In this document: positions 49,660 through 60,037 of the stretch, piece by piece
How positions within the stretch are numbered: the stretch's first letter is position 1
Layout of the letters: every line of letters begins with the position of its first letter
From: Ensifer adhaerens
Lineage (GTDB): Bacteria; Pseudomonadota; Alphaproteobacteria; Rhizobiales; Rhizobiaceae
NCBI RefSeq assembly: GCF_001270265.1
Contig: NZ_LGAP01000008.1
Span: forward strand, 62,001-126,000
Length of the DNA stretch: 64,000 bases
Direction: 5' to 3'
Notes under the pieces: generated by a model
Database searches by the model: none
Told to the model about the DNA's origin: nothing
What the model saw: the letters and a program-made list of their open reading frames with translations, nothing else
Translations under genes and position numbers: made by a program

Positions 49660-51519
49660 TCACGCCTTATCAAGCGCCTCGAGTTCGTCGATCAGCCCTT
49701 CGATCATCGACAGCCCCTGTGCCCAGAACGACGGATCGGTCGCATCGAGGCCGAAGGGGGCAAGCAATTCCGAATGGTGCTTGGTGCCGCCGGCTTTCAG
49801 AAGCTCGAAATACTTCTCCTGGAAGCCCTTGTCGGCGTTCTGGTAGACGGCATAGAGCGAGTTCACCAGGCAATCGCCGAAGGCATAGGCATAGACGTAG
49901 AACGGCGAGTGGATGAAGTGCGGGATATAGGCCCAATAGGTCTCGTAGCCCTCGGAAATCCGGATCGCCGGCCCGAGGCTTTCCGCCTGCACCGAAAGCC
50001 ACAGATTGCCGATATCCTCGGCGGTCAGTTCGCCTTCCTTGCGGGCGGTGTGCAGCTTGCGTTCGAATTCGTAGAAGGCAATCTGGCGCACGACCGTATT
50101 GATCATGTCCTCGACCTTCTGGGCGAGCATGGCCTTGCGCTCGCGCTTGTCCTTCGTCTGATCGAGAAGGGCGCGGAAGGTCAGCATTTCACCAAACACC
50201 GATGCCGTCTCGGCAAGCGTCAGCGGCGTCGAGGCCATCAGCGCGCCCTGTTCGCCGGCGAGCACCTGGTGCACGCCATGGCCGAGCTCGTGGGCGAGCG
50301 TCATCACGTCGCGCGGCTTGCCCATATAGTTGACGAGCACATAGGGATGCGCCGACGGCACGGTCGGGTGGGCGAAGGCGCCCGGGGCCTTGCCGGGGCG
50401 CACGGGCGCATCGATCCAGCGGTCATCGAAGAAACGACGGGCAATCGCGGCCATCTCGGGATCGAAGGCATGATAGGCCGAAAGCACCGTGTCCTTCGCC
50501 TCGTTCCAGGAAATCAGCGCATTCGGCGTTTCCGGCAGTGGCGCGTTGCGGTCCCAGAACTCCATCTGTTCCATGCCGAGCCACTTTGCCTTCATGGCGT
50601 AGTAGCGGTGTGAGAGGCGCGGATAGGCTGACTTCACGGCTTCCGCGAGCGCATCGACGACCTCGCGCTCGACGCGGTTGGCGAGGTGCCGGCTGTCGGC
50701 GATATCCTCGAAGCCGCGCCAGCGATCCGAGATTTCCTTGTCCTTGGCGAGCGTATTGGTGATCAGCGTGAAGGTGCGGATATTGGCCTTGAAGCTTTCG
50801 GCAAGCGCCATCGCCGCCTTCTTGCGCACTTCGGTCGAGGGATCCTGCAACAGGTTCAGGGCCACTTCGAGCGGCATCGTCTCACCGTCGACGGTGAAGG
50901 TCAGAGACGCCATGGTCTCGTCGAACAGGCGGTTGAAGGCGGCCGGTCCGGTCATCGACTTCTCGAGGAACAGCTGCTCGAGCTTGTCGTCGAGCTGATA
51001 GGGCTTGTCCTTGCGCAGGTCGAGAAGCCAGGGCTTGTAGTGCGCGGCCAGGCTGTCATTGGCGAGTGCCGCGTCGATCACGGCATCGTCGATGCGGTTG
51101 AGTTCGAGCGAGAAGAACAGGAGATGCGCCGACATGTCGGTCAGCTTCGACTGCACGTCGCCATAGAGCTTGCCGTTTTCCGGCTTGGAGGTGTCGGAGA
51201 AATAGGTGAGGCCGGCAAAGGACGCGATGCGCCCCATGATGTCTTCCAGCGCTTCGAATTCCTTGACGGCGGCACCGATGCCGTCGTTGCCGGTCTTCGT
51301 GGCGGCGGCCGCAAGCTTGCCTTTCCACTTGCCCTCGAACGCGATCGAATCCGTCTCGGCCTTCTTCATATCGGAGCGGAAGGCGTCCGAGGTTGCAGAG
51401 GGATAGAGGTCCTCCAGCCGCCACGAGGGCAGATCGCCGAGCTCGGCCGCAGCGCCTTGGGCGGGGCCGGCTGCAGTGCGGACGACGGTTTTCTCAAGGG
51501 CGAAGGTGCGGAAGGTCAT
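49660..51519 (-). CDS. pepF: Oligoendopeptidase F (M3 metallopeptidase)
   Basis: From ATG 51519 the protein has 619 residues; the frame extends 12 codons upstream. It has the M3 zinc motif DVMTLAHELGHGVHQVL and the downstream Glu in TPLTLAETASVFGEM. The N-terminal half is helical (GDLPSWRLEDLYPSATSDAF), as in PepF/M3 family clade 3. It is cytosolic and degrades short peptides. It is full length. Confidence 0.95.
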   Translation of the reverse strand: MTFRTFALEKTVVRTAAGPAQGAAAELGDLPSWRLEDLYPSATSDAFRSDMKKAETDSIAFEGKWKGKLAAAATKTGNDGIGAAVKEFEALEDIMGRIASFAGLTYFSDTSKPENGKLYGDVQSKLTDMSAHLLFFSLELNRIDDAVIDAALANDSLAAHYKPWLLDLRKDKPYQLDDKLEQLFLEKSMTGPAAFNRLFDETMASLTFTVDGETMPLEVALNLLQDPSTEVRKKAAMALAESFKANIRTFTLITNTLAKDKEISDRWRGFEDIADSRHLANRVEREVVDALAEAVKSAYPRLSHRYYAMKAKWLGMEQMEFWDRNAPLPETPNALISWNEAKDTVLSAYHAFDPEMAAIARRFFDDRWIDAPVRPGKAPGAFAHPTVPSAHPYVLVNYMGKPRDVMTLAHELGHGVHQVLAGEQGALMASTPLTLAETASVFGEMLTFRALLDQTKDKRERKAMLAQKVEDMINTVVRQIAFYEFERKLHTARKEGELTAEDIGNLWLSVQAESLGPAIRISEGYETYWAYIPHFIHSPFYVYAYAFGDCLVNSLYAVYQNADKGFQEKYFELLKAGGTKHHSELLAPFGLDATDPSFWAQGLSMIEGLIDELEALDKA

Positions 51520-51707
51520 CGTCGGATTTCTCTTGTTCGTGACAGGAAGAGGCAAGCGATATGGGTCCCATTGCTATCGCCGGCAATGGATAAAATGCAA
51601 GCATTTCTCAAAACATGATGTTCAGCCCTTTATGGCACAGATGCCTGACGTGATTTGGCACATGACGTTGGCCAAAAAGTACCGCGTGTCCAAAGCAGGA
51701 GGCTTCC

Positions 51708-53249
<1,542 letters not shown>

Positions 53250-53303
53250 AATCGACGCATTCACGACTCATTCGCCGTGCAATTCGGTCACCGCCGTTTA
53301 GAC

Positions 53304-53331
53304 CTTGTTAGTGAAGTATTCACTATATTAT
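53304..53331 (+). promoter_or_regulatory. Promoter with internal palindrome before the DUF882 gene
   Basis: CTTGTT (53304-53309) and TATTAT (53326-53331) are 16 bp apart. A perfect inverted repeat, TAGTGAA-GTA-TTCACTA (53309-53325), fills the spacer. A repressor bound there would block RNA polymerase. Confidence 0.45.
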
Positions 53332-53429
53332 AAGGGGCGGTGACGACTGTGGCATATTTGCCATTCTGTCACCTTATTTGACAGTCATCTGAGACAGCGA
53401 AGCACGGTTGTCCGTCGGACGGGGATTGA

Positions 53430-55313
53430 ATGCCAAATTTGTTCGGTTTTAAGAAGCCTCTCGGCTCCTTAGCTAGCAGACTCTGCTCAGCGATGACCCG
53501 TAAGGTGCCGCAGATTCTGACTTCCATCGCTCTCGCGGCCTCCCTCGTGACCCCTGGCATGGCGCCTCCCGTCGAGGCCGCCGGTCAGACGCGTACGCTG
53601 AAACTGTACTTTATCCACACGCAGGAGAAGGCGCAGATCACCTACAAGCGCAACGGTCGCTATGACGCCAAGGGCTTGCAGCAGATCAACCGTTTCCTGC
53701 GCGACTGGCGTCGCAACGAGCCGACCAAGATGGATCCGCGCCTGCTCGACCTCGTGTGGGAAGTCTACACCAAGAGCGGCTCGCGCGATTACATCCACGT
53801 TGTTTCGGCCTACCGTTCGCCGTCCACCAACGGCATGCTGCGTTCGCGTTCCAAGGGTGTCGCCAAGAAGAGCCAGCACATGCTCGGCAAGGCGATGGAC
53901 TTCTATATTCCCGACGTGAAGTTGAAGGCGGTGCGCGAAATCGGCATGAAATTCCAGGTCGGTGGCGTCGGCTACTACCCGACTTCGGGCTCTCCTTTCG
54001 TTCACATGGATGTCGGCGGCGTTCGCGCCTGGCCGCGCATGACCCGCAACGAGCTGGCTCGCCTCTTCCCCGACGGCAAGACCATGCACGTTCCCTCCGA
54101 CGGCAAGCCGCTGCCGGGCTATAACCAGGCCGTTGCCGACTACAAGCGTCGCGTCGGCGCTTCGGCGATCGAAGTTGCCGGCGGTGGCGCCAAGGCGGGC
54201 GACGCCGAGGGCGGCAAGCGCCGCGGTAATCTGTTTGCCATGCTCTTTGGCGGTGGCGGCGACGAGGATGAAGAACCCTCGGCAATCGCAGCCGGCCCCG
54301 GCGAGGGCGAAGAAGCCGCTCCGGCCAAGGTTCAGACGGCGTCGGCACCTGCCGCTCAGGAAGCGCTTCCGGGTGTTGCCGGTTCGGTCGCCGCCGAGAC
54401 GACCACTGCCGAGACGACCACTGCCGAGACCACCACTGCCGATCAGAACATCAATGCGCCGGTTCCGGCCGTTCGCCCGGCCTTCAAGGATGCGCCTGAA
54501 AATGGCGGCGTAGCAGTGGCACTGGTCGCGCCGCAGAAGAACGCGGCCCAGGAAGCACTTGCTGCTGCCCTGCCGCAGACGCCGGAAATGCCGAGTGAAT
54601 TTGCCGATCTCGCGTCGGTCAAGGTGCCGGTGCCGCAGATTCTTGATCGTGGTGGCATGAACGCCGCTGCCGGTGAGACGCTCGTGGCATCGGTCGATCC
54701 TCTGGCAACCGACATGCAGGCGCTCGGCTTCGTGCCGGTGCCGGCCATGCGGCCGGCCGGCGATGCGGCTCTTGCCGCTGTCGCGGACGCCAAGGTTGCC
54801 GTGCCGGCCTTTGCAGAACGTCCGGTTCTGGCTTCGGCCGAGCCGCCGCGTGATACGACGGCCCAGGCATCGACGCGCGTCGCGCTTGCCGCGCCGACAC
54901 AGACCCAGCGCGAGCCCGTGGCCCAGCCGGTCGAAATGGCCGCCTATGCGCCGCAGACTTCGACGAATGGCCGCGCCGATGTGTTTGACAGCGCCTTCGA
55001 CACCCAGGCCGAAGCCCCGGCAAAGGGTGGCCGTCCGAAGAAGCACGATGCCGACGCAGCGACCCGTTCGTCGGTTCGCACAGAGCCGAAGCTGACGCAG
55101 AAGATCATCTCCGAATGGGCTCTCTCGGCCGGCCGCGTCGCGACGCTTTCGAAACCGGTGAAGGCACCGCGCTTCGTCTCGAAGACGCTGCGCACCGCCC
55201 CGACGACTGTTTATGCCGCAGGCTTCAGCAGTGGTGCAGGGACCGTCGATACGGCCCGCTTCAGCGGCAACGCGGTCAACTTCATGGAAGTGAAGAAGTT
55301 CAGCACCAACTGA
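53430..55313 (+). CDS. DUF882 / M15-like peptidoglycan peptidase-type protein
   Basis: This 627-residue protein has a positively charged start and a hydrophobic signal (ILTSIALAASLVTPGMAPPV, about residues 29-48). The DUF882 (YcbK-like, M15) domain spans about 55-215: VVSAYRSPSTNGMLRSRSKG, KKSQHMLGKAMDFYIPDV and FVHMDVGGVRAWPR give the expected H..D..H zinc set. A 400-residue low-complexity Ala/Pro/Glu tail follows, including three AETTT repeats encoded by 15-bp direct repeats (54393-54437). It is likely a periplasmic cell-wall peptidase or binding protein. Confidence 0.88.
   Translation: MPNLFGFKKPLGSLASRLCSAMTRKVPQILTSIALAASLVTPGMAPPVEAAGQTRTLKLYFIHTQEKAQITYKRNGRYDAKGLQQINRFLRDWRRNEPTKMDPRLLDLVWEVYTKSGSRDYIHVVSAYRSPSTNGMLRSRSKGVAKKSQHMLGKAMDFYIPDVKLKAVREIGMKFQVGGVGYYPTSGSPFVHMDVGGVRAWPRMTRNELARLFPDGKTMHVPSDGKPLPGYNQAVADYKRRVGASAIEVAGGGAKAGDAEGGKRRGNLFAMLFGGGGDEDEEPSAIAAGPGEGEEAAPAKVQTASAPAAQEALPGVAGSVAAETTTAETTTAETTTADQNINAPVPAVRPAFKDAPENGGVAVALVAPQKNAAQEALAAALPQTPEMPSEFADLASVKVPVPQILDRGGMNAAAGETLVASVDPLATDMQALGFVPVPAMRPAGDAALAAVADAKVAVPAFAERPVLASAEPPRDTTAQASTRVALAAPTQTQREPVAQPVEMAAYAPQTSTNGRADVFDSAFDTQAEAPAKGGRPKKHDADAATRSSVRTEPKLTQKIISEWALSAGRVATLSKPVKAPRFVSKTLRTAPTTVYAAGFSSGAGTVDTARFSGNAVNFMEVKKFSTN
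54393..54437 (+). repeat. Three 15-bp direct repeats inside the DUF882 gene
   Basis: GCCGAGACGACCACT is repeated at 54393, 54408 and, with one change, 54423, encoding AETTT three times in the linker. Such in-frame arrays vary in copy number between strains. Confidence 0.9.
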
Positions 55314-55336
55314 GCTTGCCGCAACTGAGACCCAAC

Positions 55337-55370
55337 AAAAAAGCCCGCCGGTGATACCGGCGGGCTTTTT
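55337..55370. terminator. Bidirectional terminator between DUF882 and gapR
   Basis: GCCCGCCGGT (55343-55352) and ACCGGCGGGC (55356-55365) form a perfect stem with A6 before and T5 after, so it can end both convergent genes. Confidence 0.92.
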
Positions 55371-55389
55371 GCTGCATATCGCAGAAGAA

Positions 55390-55656
55390 TTATGCTTCTT
55401 CAGCCGCGGCAGGAATCATGCCGAGCGCCTGCAGATAGGTGTCGAGGATCGCTTCCTGTTCCATGCGCTCGTCGGCATCCTGCTTGCGAATGGAGATGAC
55501 CTTCCGCAGGATCTTGGCGTCGAAGCCGGTGGACTTGGCTTCACCGTAGACGTCCTTGATGTCGTCGGCGATGGTCTTCTTTTCTTCTTCCAGGCGCTCG
55601 ATCCGTTCGATGAAAGCGCGGAGCTGGTCGCGTGCGACGCCGTGTGCATCTGACAT
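55390..55656 (-). CDS. gapR: GapR-family nucleoid-associated protein (DUF2312)
   Basis: This 88-residue protein matches DUF2312/Gap[21 protein letters not shown] coiled coil, then [20 protein letters not shown]. In Caulobacter, GapR clamps overtwisted DNA ahead of replication forks and transcription and is essential. The length and the order of helices fit. It is monocistronic and shares a bidirectional terminator with the DUF882 gene. Confidence 0.93.
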   Translation of the reverse strand: MSDAHGVARDQLRAFIERIERLEEEKKTIADDIKDVYGEAKSTGFDAKILRKVISIRKQDADERMEQEAILDTYLQALGMIPAAAEEA

Positions 55657-55780
55657 GGTCTTCTCCTTTTGCGGGGAATGAAATTCGTGGGTGCCGTGAC
55701 GTGCCGCGAACGGCGGCCAAGGTCAAGGGCCATTGCGCAACAACGCTGGCATTTCCGTGGCGGTTGCCCGGCGCGGGGGC

Positions 55781-56086
55781 TTATTCCTTGGGACGGTTGG
55801 CTTCGAAGGCGGCTTTCTGCTCGCTCGAGGCTTCCCTTTGGTGCAGCGCCCGCCACTCGTCATAGGGCATGCCGTAGACGATCTCGCGGGATTGCTCCTT
55901 GTCGAGCGCCACACCGGCCTCGTTGGCCGCTTCGAGGTACCAGTTGGACAGACAGTTGCGGCAGAAGCCGGCGAGATTCATCAGGTCGATGTTCTGCACG
56001 TCGCTGCGCTCGCGCAAGTGCTCGACGAGACGCCGGAAGGCGGCGGCCTCGAAGGCGGTCTGCTGGTCCGGGGTAAGCTCGGTCAT
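55781..56086 (-). CDS. DUF1244 family protein
   Basis: From ATG 56086 (AGGAAAGA upstream) the protein has 101 residues. The DUF1244 pattern is visible: AFEAAAFRRLVEHLRERSDVQ, MNLAGFCRNCLSNWYLEAAN and IVYGMPYDEWRALHQ. The FCRNC pair may bind a metal (inference). The function is unknown. It starts 19 bp after the N-formylglutamate amidohydrolase-family gene ends, so the two form an operon. Confidence 0.88.
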   Translation of the reverse strand: MTELTPDQQTAFEAAAFRRLVEHLRERSDVQNIDLMNLAGFCRNCLSNWYLEAANEAGVALDKEQSREIVYGMPYDEWRALHQREASSEQKAAFEANRPKE

Positions 56087-56105
56087 GATCTTGTCTTTCC
56101 TCGTC

Positions 56106-56900
56106 TCAAAAGTCGTAGGCGCCGGTGCGCGACGGGTGCCGCTCGTAGCGATGCAGCTCGGAGCGGGCGTTGAGATCGGCAAGGATCGGAGCCAGGCGAT
56201 CGGCCCATGCCGCAATGCCGGCCTCGTCGGAAATCAGATCCTGTCGAACCTCGATCAGGGCATGGGGAATGCCTGGTGCCATGCAGTGCCGGAACATCGT
56301 ATCCCCGCGCAGCGCCCCATCATAGGGTTCGTTGTTGCCGACGACGATATCGCCCGATGCCTCGAGTTTTTCGATGAGCGGCAGGACCGCGCGCGGGTCG
56401 TTGTCCCAGAGCACGGCGGCGTCCCATGGACGGGCGACGCCCTTCCATGCGGGCGTAAAGGAATGGATCGAGATGACCAGCGGGGCGCTGCCTGAGGCCA
56501 CGGCACTGCGCTCCAGCGTCGCGGCGACAGCACGATGATAGGGGCGATGGAAACGGTTCAGCCGGTTGTCCCATTCCTGCTCCGTGATCGGGTGGTTTCC
56601 CGGAATGATCGCGCCGTCCGAGATCTTCATGATCAGCGTCGGATCGTCCTCGCCGCGATTGGGGTCGATCAGGAGCCGCGAGAAGCAACCGAGAACCGCC
56701 GGCGCGTCGAGCGCGGCCGAGAGGCGGCGGACCAGATGTTCGACACCGATATCGTAGGCGATATGTCGCTGAAACGCTGCCTCCGGCAGACCGAGCCTGC
56801 CATATTCTTCCGGCAGGCGGTTCATGGCGTGATCGGCGAGAAGCACGAGACCGGTTGTGGGGCTGGCTTCGATAATCTCATAGGGCGAATGGTGCTGCAT
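56106..56900 (-). CDS. N-formylglutamate amidohydrolase family protein, second copy
   Basis: This 264-residue protein has LVLLADHAMNRLPEEYG (metal His), SRLLIDPNRGEDDPTLI and VISIHSFTPAWKG, matching the family of N-formylglutamate deformylases. It differs strongly from the copy at 19179-20060 and is shorter. The substrate is uncertain; there are no other histidine-degradation genes. It heads an operon with DUF1244 and is divergent from DUF1036-pyk. Confidence 0.9.
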   Translation of the reverse strand: MQHHSPYEIIEASPTTGLVLLADHAMNRLPEEYGRLGLPEAAFQRHIAYDIGVEHLVRRLSAALDAPAVLGCFSRLLIDPNRGEDDPTLIMKISDGAIIPGNHPITEQEWDNRLNRFHRPYHRAVAATLERSAVASGSAPLVISIHSFTPAWKGVARPWDAAVLWDNDPRAVLPLIEKLEASGDIVVGNNEPYDGALRGDTMFRHCMAPGIPHALIEVRQDLISDEAGIAAWADRLAPILADLNARSELHRYERHPSRTGAYDF

Positions 56901-57091
56901 GCCGTTCCAGTCTGCTTTCGGGGATCATGCTTTTGATTGCATGCGTCGGCGACATTCACAAGAAAAACGCAACTGTTTTGCGCAATCGGCACCCAATTGG
57001 CCCGATGTAATCGATTAGAGTTACGTTGACTTTCCGGGCTGGCCGTCGCAAGAAAGGCCACGCAAATCAAAACGGAGTTCCATCGGAAACC

Positions 57092-57568
57092 GTGTCCAGA
57101 TATCCATTTTCCAAAGCGAAGCCTGGGCTGTCGACATTGGGGGGGATCCTCCTGTTTTCCCTGGCAATTTCAGGCTCATTCCTATTCGCCGGCGAGGCCC
57201 GTGCCGATTTTCGCGTCTGCAACGGCACGCAAAATCTGGTCGGCGTGGCGATCGGTTACCGCGCCAAGGAAGGCTGGGTAACCGAGGGGTGGTGGCAGGT
57301 TCCTGCGACCACCTGTGCGACCCTGATCGAGGGCGAACTCGAATCGCGATACTATTATCTCTACGCTGAAGACGCCGCCCGGGGCGGCCGTTGGACCGGC
57401 GACGTCAACATGTGCGTCGCCGAAAACGAATTCAAGATCTCGGGCGTGCAGGACTGCTTTGCCCGCGGCTTCCAGCGGATGGGGTTCAAGGAATATGACA
57501 CGGGGCGGCAAGGGAGCTGGATGGTTCAGCTCTCCGACACGCCCGGCACGCAGGAAAGCCAGAATTGA
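57092..57568 (+). CDS. DUF1036 exported protein
   Basis: A GTG start at 57092 gives 158 residues with a good signal peptide (LGGILLFSLAISGSFLFAGE, cleavage near ARA); an in-frame TTG at 57026 has no ribosome site. The mature part is DUF1036: FRVCNGTQNLVGVAIGYRAK, EGWWQVPATTCATLIEGEL and NMCVAENEF, with four conserved cysteines likely forming disulfides. It is periplasmic, function unknown. Its TGA overlaps the pyk start by one base (TGATG), so the two are coupled. Confidence 0.85.
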   Translation: MSRYPFSKAKPGLSTLGGILLFSLAISGSFLFAGEARADFRVCNGTQNLVGVAIGYRAKEGWVTEGWWQVPATTCATLIEGELESRYYYLYAEDAARGGRWTGDVNMCVAENEFKISGVQDCFARGFQRMGFKEYDTGRQGSWMVQLSDTPGTQESQN

Positions 57569-59007
57569 TGAAGCGGAACAGAAAAGTCAAAATCCTCGCC
57601 ACGCTCGGGCCGGCGTCCTCCGACGAGCAGATGATCCAGAAGCTGCACGAGGCGGGGGCTGATCTGTTCCGTATCAACATGAGCCACGCGAGCCACGAAG
57701 TGATGCGCACGCTGGTGCAGCGCATCCGCGCGGTCGAAGCGCGCTGCGGCCGCCCGATCGGCATTCTTGGCGACCTGCAGGGGCCGAAGCTGCGCGTCGG
57801 CAAGTTTGCCGAGGGCAAGGTCGACTTAAAGGTCGGCCAGACCTTCACCCTCGACAACAAGGACGAGCCCGGCGACAGCACCCGCGTTTTCCTGCCGCAC
57901 CCGGAGATCCTCGAAGCGGTCAAGCCTGGCCATCGCCTGCTGATCGACGACGGCAAGCTGCACCTGCGCGCCGAAAAGACCGACGGTAAGAGCATCGTCA
58001 CGACGGTGGTTGCCGGTACGAAGATTTCCGACCGCAAGGGCGTCAGCCTTCCCGACACGCTGTTGGCCGTCGGCGTTCTGACCGACAAGGACCGCTCCGA
58101 CCTCGACGCGGTGCTGGCGACCGGAGAGTTCGACTGGGTGGCGCTTTCCTTCGTCCAGCGCCCCGAAGATCTGGCCGAGGTCCGCAAGATCGCCCGTGGT
58201 CGCGTCGGCCTGATGTCCAAGATCGAAAAGCCGCAGGCGCTGGACCGCATCGACGAAATCATCGAGCTCTCCGACGCGCTGATGGTTGCGCGCGGCGACC
58301 TCGGCGTCGAGATGCCGCTCGAATCCGTCCCGGGCCTGCAGAAGCAGCTGACGCGGGCTTGTCGCCGCGCCGGCAAGCCGGTGGTCGTTGCTACGCAGAT
58401 GCTGGAATCGATGATCTCAGCGCCAGTCCCGACGCGTGCCGAAGTCTCCGACGTGGCGACCGCCGTGTTCGAGGGTGCCGACGCCATCATGCTGTCGGCA
58501 GAATCGGCCTCCGGCGAGTATCCCGTCGAAGCCGTCTCGACCATGGCGTCGATCGCCAGCAACGTCGAGCGCGACCCGCATTATTCCAGCATCATCTACG
58601 CGCAGCGCACGCCGCCTGAGGCCACCGGTGCCGACGCGATTTCACTGGCGGCCCACCAGATCGCCGAGACGCTCCGGCTGTCCGCGATCGTTTGCTACAC
58701 CTCGTCCGGCACGACCGGCCTTCGCGCCGCCCGCGAGCGCCCGCAGGTTCCGATCATCGCACTCTCGCCGATCGTGCAGACCGCCCGTCGTCTTTCGGTC
58801 GTCTGGGGCCTGCATTGCGTCGTCACCGAAGATGCGACCGATCTGGACGACATGGTCAACCGGGCCTGCCGCATCGTTGCTCACGAGGGTTTCGGCAAGC
58901 CCGGTGAACGGGTCATCATCTCGGCCGGTGTGCCGCTCGGCACGCCCGGCGCCACCAACATGCTGCGCATCGCCTATATCGGCTCGGACGGCATGAGCGG
59001 GATCTGA
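57568..59007 (+). CDS. pyk: Pyruvate kinase
   Basis: This 479-residue enzyme starts at ATG 57568. Conserved blocks are KILATLGPASSDEQMI, FRINMSHASHE, VGLMSKIEKPQALDRIDEII (catalytic Lys), DALMVARGDLGVEMP and ATQMLESMISAPVPTRAEVS. It makes pyruvate and ATP from phosphoenolpyruvate and ADP. Translational coupling to a DUF1036 gene is curious. A hairpin terminator follows 30 bp on. Confidence 0.97.
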   Translation: MKRNRKVKILATLGPASSDEQMIQKLHEAGADLFRINMSHASHEVMRTLVQRIRAVEARCGRPIGILGDLQGPKLRVGKFAEGKVDLKVGQTFTLDNKDEPGDSTRVFLPHPEILEAVKPGHRLLIDDGKLHLRAEKTDGKSIVTTVVAGTKISDRKGVSLPDTLLAVGVLTDKDRSDLDAVLATGEFDWVALSFVQRPEDLAEVRKIARGRVGLMSKIEKPQALDRIDEIIELSDALMVARGDLGVEMPLESVPGLQKQLTRACRRAGKPVVVATQMLESMISAPVPTRAEVSDVATAVFEGADAIMLSAESASGEYPVEAVSTMASIASNVERDPHYSSIIYAQRTPPEATGADAISLAAHQIAETLRLSAIVCYTSSGTTGLRAARERPQVPIIALSPIVQTARRLSVVWGLHCVVTEDATDLDDMVNRACRIVAHEGFGKPGERVIISAGVPLGTPGATNMLRIAYIGSDGMSGI

Positions 59008-59009
59008 GA

Positions 59010-60020
59010 CTAACGAACTTCTCTGGGTTGCACGATAAGGCGGGCTTCGGCCCGCCTTGTTATTTTGTCGAGGTCGGTGGCCTGTCCGGAGAGTTTCTCG
59101 ACCGCTGCGACGACGACGTCGGTGACGACGTAATCGGGTTTGTGGCCGAGGTTGCCGATCCACAGCAGTTCCGATCCGGCAATGTCGCGTGCCAGACCGC
59201 GCGAATGGATATCGGCGAGCACGATGTCGTCGCTGTCGCCGCTGACGATGATCGTCGGCGCGGTGATCTCCTGATATCGCGGCGCGACCTCGCTGACATA
59301 GGCATGCAGATTGGCGACATCGACGGCGTTGTTGCGGAAGGCGAGGGGCCGCAGCACGAGGTGCGGCGCCGTCTTATCGATATAGTCGACCGGCCTTGGG
59401 TTTGGGTAGAAGACCGAACGCGTACCGCTGTCGATCCGCCTGAGGCCGATCGGCGCGGCCAGAGTATGTGCGAACAGCCAGCCGACATAGGGCAGGGCCG
59501 TCAGCCGGTAGTACCAGTCGACGCCGCCCGGCCAGGGATGGGTCGCTGGCGCCAACAGAACGAGGCCGGTCGTCTTCTCCGGATGGCGAAGAGCGAAGCT
59601 CGCGGCAATCGCCCCGCCGAAGGAATGCCCGACGATGATCGCCCGGGTCATGCCTCTCTTCTCCATGAGCTTTGCAATGGCGTCCGCCTGACCGTCGGGG
59701 CGGTCGTTCGCCCGTCCGCCACGCTCGGAGTAGCCGTGGCCCGGCCGATCGACGAACAGCATCTCCGCCCGGCCTTCGAAGGCCGGAGCAAAGGCATGCA
59801 TCTGGTCGAGCAGGTTGCCGCTGGCGCCGTGGATGAAGACGAGGGGGGCCAAGTCGGCCTTTGCCGTCGCCGGGAGGTGGACGCTGTTCATGCGGAAGCC
59901 GCCGACATCGATCAGTTCGCCCGTGTTCGGGAACCGTGCGCTGATGTCCCGTGCGCTGCGCAGGCTATAGGCAATGCCGGCGAGCGTCAGGGCAACGATG
60001 AACAGGGCGGCTAGAACCAT
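59010..60020 (-). CDS. Membrane-anchored alpha/beta hydrolase
   Basis: This 336-residue protein has an N-terminal membrane anchor (VLAALFIVALTLAGIAYSL, residues 2-20). The fold blocks are LVFIHGASGNLLDQ (oxyanion), FVDRPGHGYSERGG, nucleophile elbow VGHSFGGA and a late GNLGHKPDYV with the His. The substrate is unknown. Its stop is 2 bp from the pyk stop on the other strand, and its last codons contain the pyk terminator. It is 17 bp downstream of the next gene on the same strand. Confidence 0.9.
   Translation of the reverse strand: MVLAALFIVALTLAGIAYSLRSARDISARFPNTGELIDVGGFRMNSVHLPATAKADLAPLVFIHGASGNLLDQMHAFAPAFEGRAEMLFVDRPGHGYSERGGRANDRPDGQADAIAKLMEKRGMTRAIIVGHSFGGAIAASFALRHPEKTTGLVLLAPATHPWPGGVDWYYRLTALPYVGWLFAHTLAAPIGLRRIDSGTRSVFYPNPRPVDYIDKTAPHLVLRPLAFRNNAVDVANLHAYVSEVAPRYQEITAPTIIVSGDSDDIVLADIHSRGLARDIAGSELLWIGNLGHKPDYVVTDVVVAAVEKLSGQATDLDKITRRAEARLIVQPREVR
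59037..59058 (+). terminator. Rho-independent terminator of pyk
   Basis: AAGGCGGGC (59037-59045) and GCCCGCCTT (59050-59058) with a TTCG loop, followed by GTTATTTTG. It lies inside the 3' coding end of the convergent hydrolase gene. Confidence 0.85.
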
Positions 60021-60037
60021 TGTCTCGGCGGCTCCTC

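Noticed and set aside
51650..51690. TGGCAC...TTGGC upstream of the sigma-54 response regulator as a sigma-54 promoter
   Set aside because: The GG and GC doublets are about two bases too far apart for a -24/-12 promoter.
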